This document shows, one piece after another, positions 63,989 to 64,000 of a stretch of 64,000 nt of DNA; the stretch's first letter is position 1; each line of letters begins with the position of its first letter. The position numbers and the translations under genes were made by a program. The DNA comes from Pseudomonas sp. CC120222-01a (lineage in GTDB: Bacteria; Pseudomonadota; Gammaproteobacteria; Pseudomonadales; Pseudomonadaceae), in contig NZ_QEQQ01000010.1 in assembly GCF_003097235.1 (NCBI RefSeq), positions 62,001 to 126,000 on the forward strand, read 5' to 3'. Under the pieces are notes generated by a model. The model ran no database searches. It had not been told where the DNA came from and saw nothing but the letters and a program-made list of their open reading frames with translations.

Positions 63989-64000
63989 GATGCGTTCCTT

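Overview
The window is a Pseudomonas chromosome segment, most probably from the P. putida group. The evidence is high G+C, a dense scatter of the short REP palindromes typical of that group, and gene orders seen in pseudomonads (proA-nadD-rsfS-rlmH-mrdA-rodA; xseB-ispA-dxs; nrdR-ribD-ribC-ribBX-ribH-nusB-thiL-pgpA). No rRNA, tRNA, CRISPR array, insertion sequence, integrase or intact prophage was seen.

Layout. 1-5.7 kb (minus): a cell-wall/translation operon (proA, nadD, rsfS, rlmH, mrdA, rodA; rodA runs off the left edge). 5.8-7.4 kb: an unrecognised 516-residue protein. 7.5-11.9 kb: 3-methyladenine glycosylase, a DedA-PAP2 fusion, a LON-N-domain protein, a LrgAB pair and a MaoC-fold protein. 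12.1-16.8 kb: a lipoprotein joining MORN repeats to a C13/caspase-like peptidase, a Rossmann oxidoreductase, a YceK-type lipoprotein, ubiX and mpl. 16.9-24.4 kb: an ethanolamine module, made of an AcoR-type sigma-54 activator, an aldehyde dehydrogenase behind a near-consensus sigma-54 promoter, the permease, and B12-dependent ethanolamine ammonia-lyase EutBC. 24.5-28.2 kb: GNAT, DedA, MtfA, inorganic pyrophosphatase and an S24-fold regulator that has lost both catalytic residues.

28.4-39.5 kb is the accessory region. It is visibly lower in G+C and is bounded by an identical 22-bp direct repeat. It holds five minus-strand signalling genes: a Cache-type diguanylate cyclase, REC-HDOD, REC-GGDEF-EAL, a 1629-residue CHASE/PAS hybrid histidine kinase with two receivers and an Hpt domain, and REC-GGDEF. 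It looks like a transferable c-di-GMP phosphorelay module that has lost its integrase.

39.6-45.0 kb: a siderophore-uptake locus (TonB receptor, divergent two-component system with a candidate Fur box, periplasmic esterase), organised like P. aeruginosa PfeA/PfeRS/PfeE. 45-46.3 kb: RtcB RNA ligase. 46.3-47.2 kb: an FMN riboswitch and ribB. 47.4-50.6 kb: the isoprenoid genes xseB, ispA and dxs. 50.7-54.4 kb: BtuB-like receptor, BtuF-like binding protein, a small membrane protein and ribA. 54.7-55.4 kb: a periplasmic solute-binding protein. 55.4-61.4 kb: the riboflavin/nusB/thiL/pgpA operon headed by nrdR. 61.5-64.0 kb: YbaY-type lipoprotein, a methyltransferase, a thioredoxin-TPR protein of the CnoX type with an intact CAPC site, and a small conserved-looking protein.

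Links across the window. Ethanolamine ammonia-lyase needs B12, and a cobalamin uptake pair is present. Riboflavin synthesis appears in three places (riboswitch-controlled ribB; ribA beside the B12 genes; the main operon, whose RibBX has a GTP cyclohydrolase II-like domain without the zinc cysteines). REP pairs separate most transcription units, and one lies inside the coding region of the sigma-54 activator.
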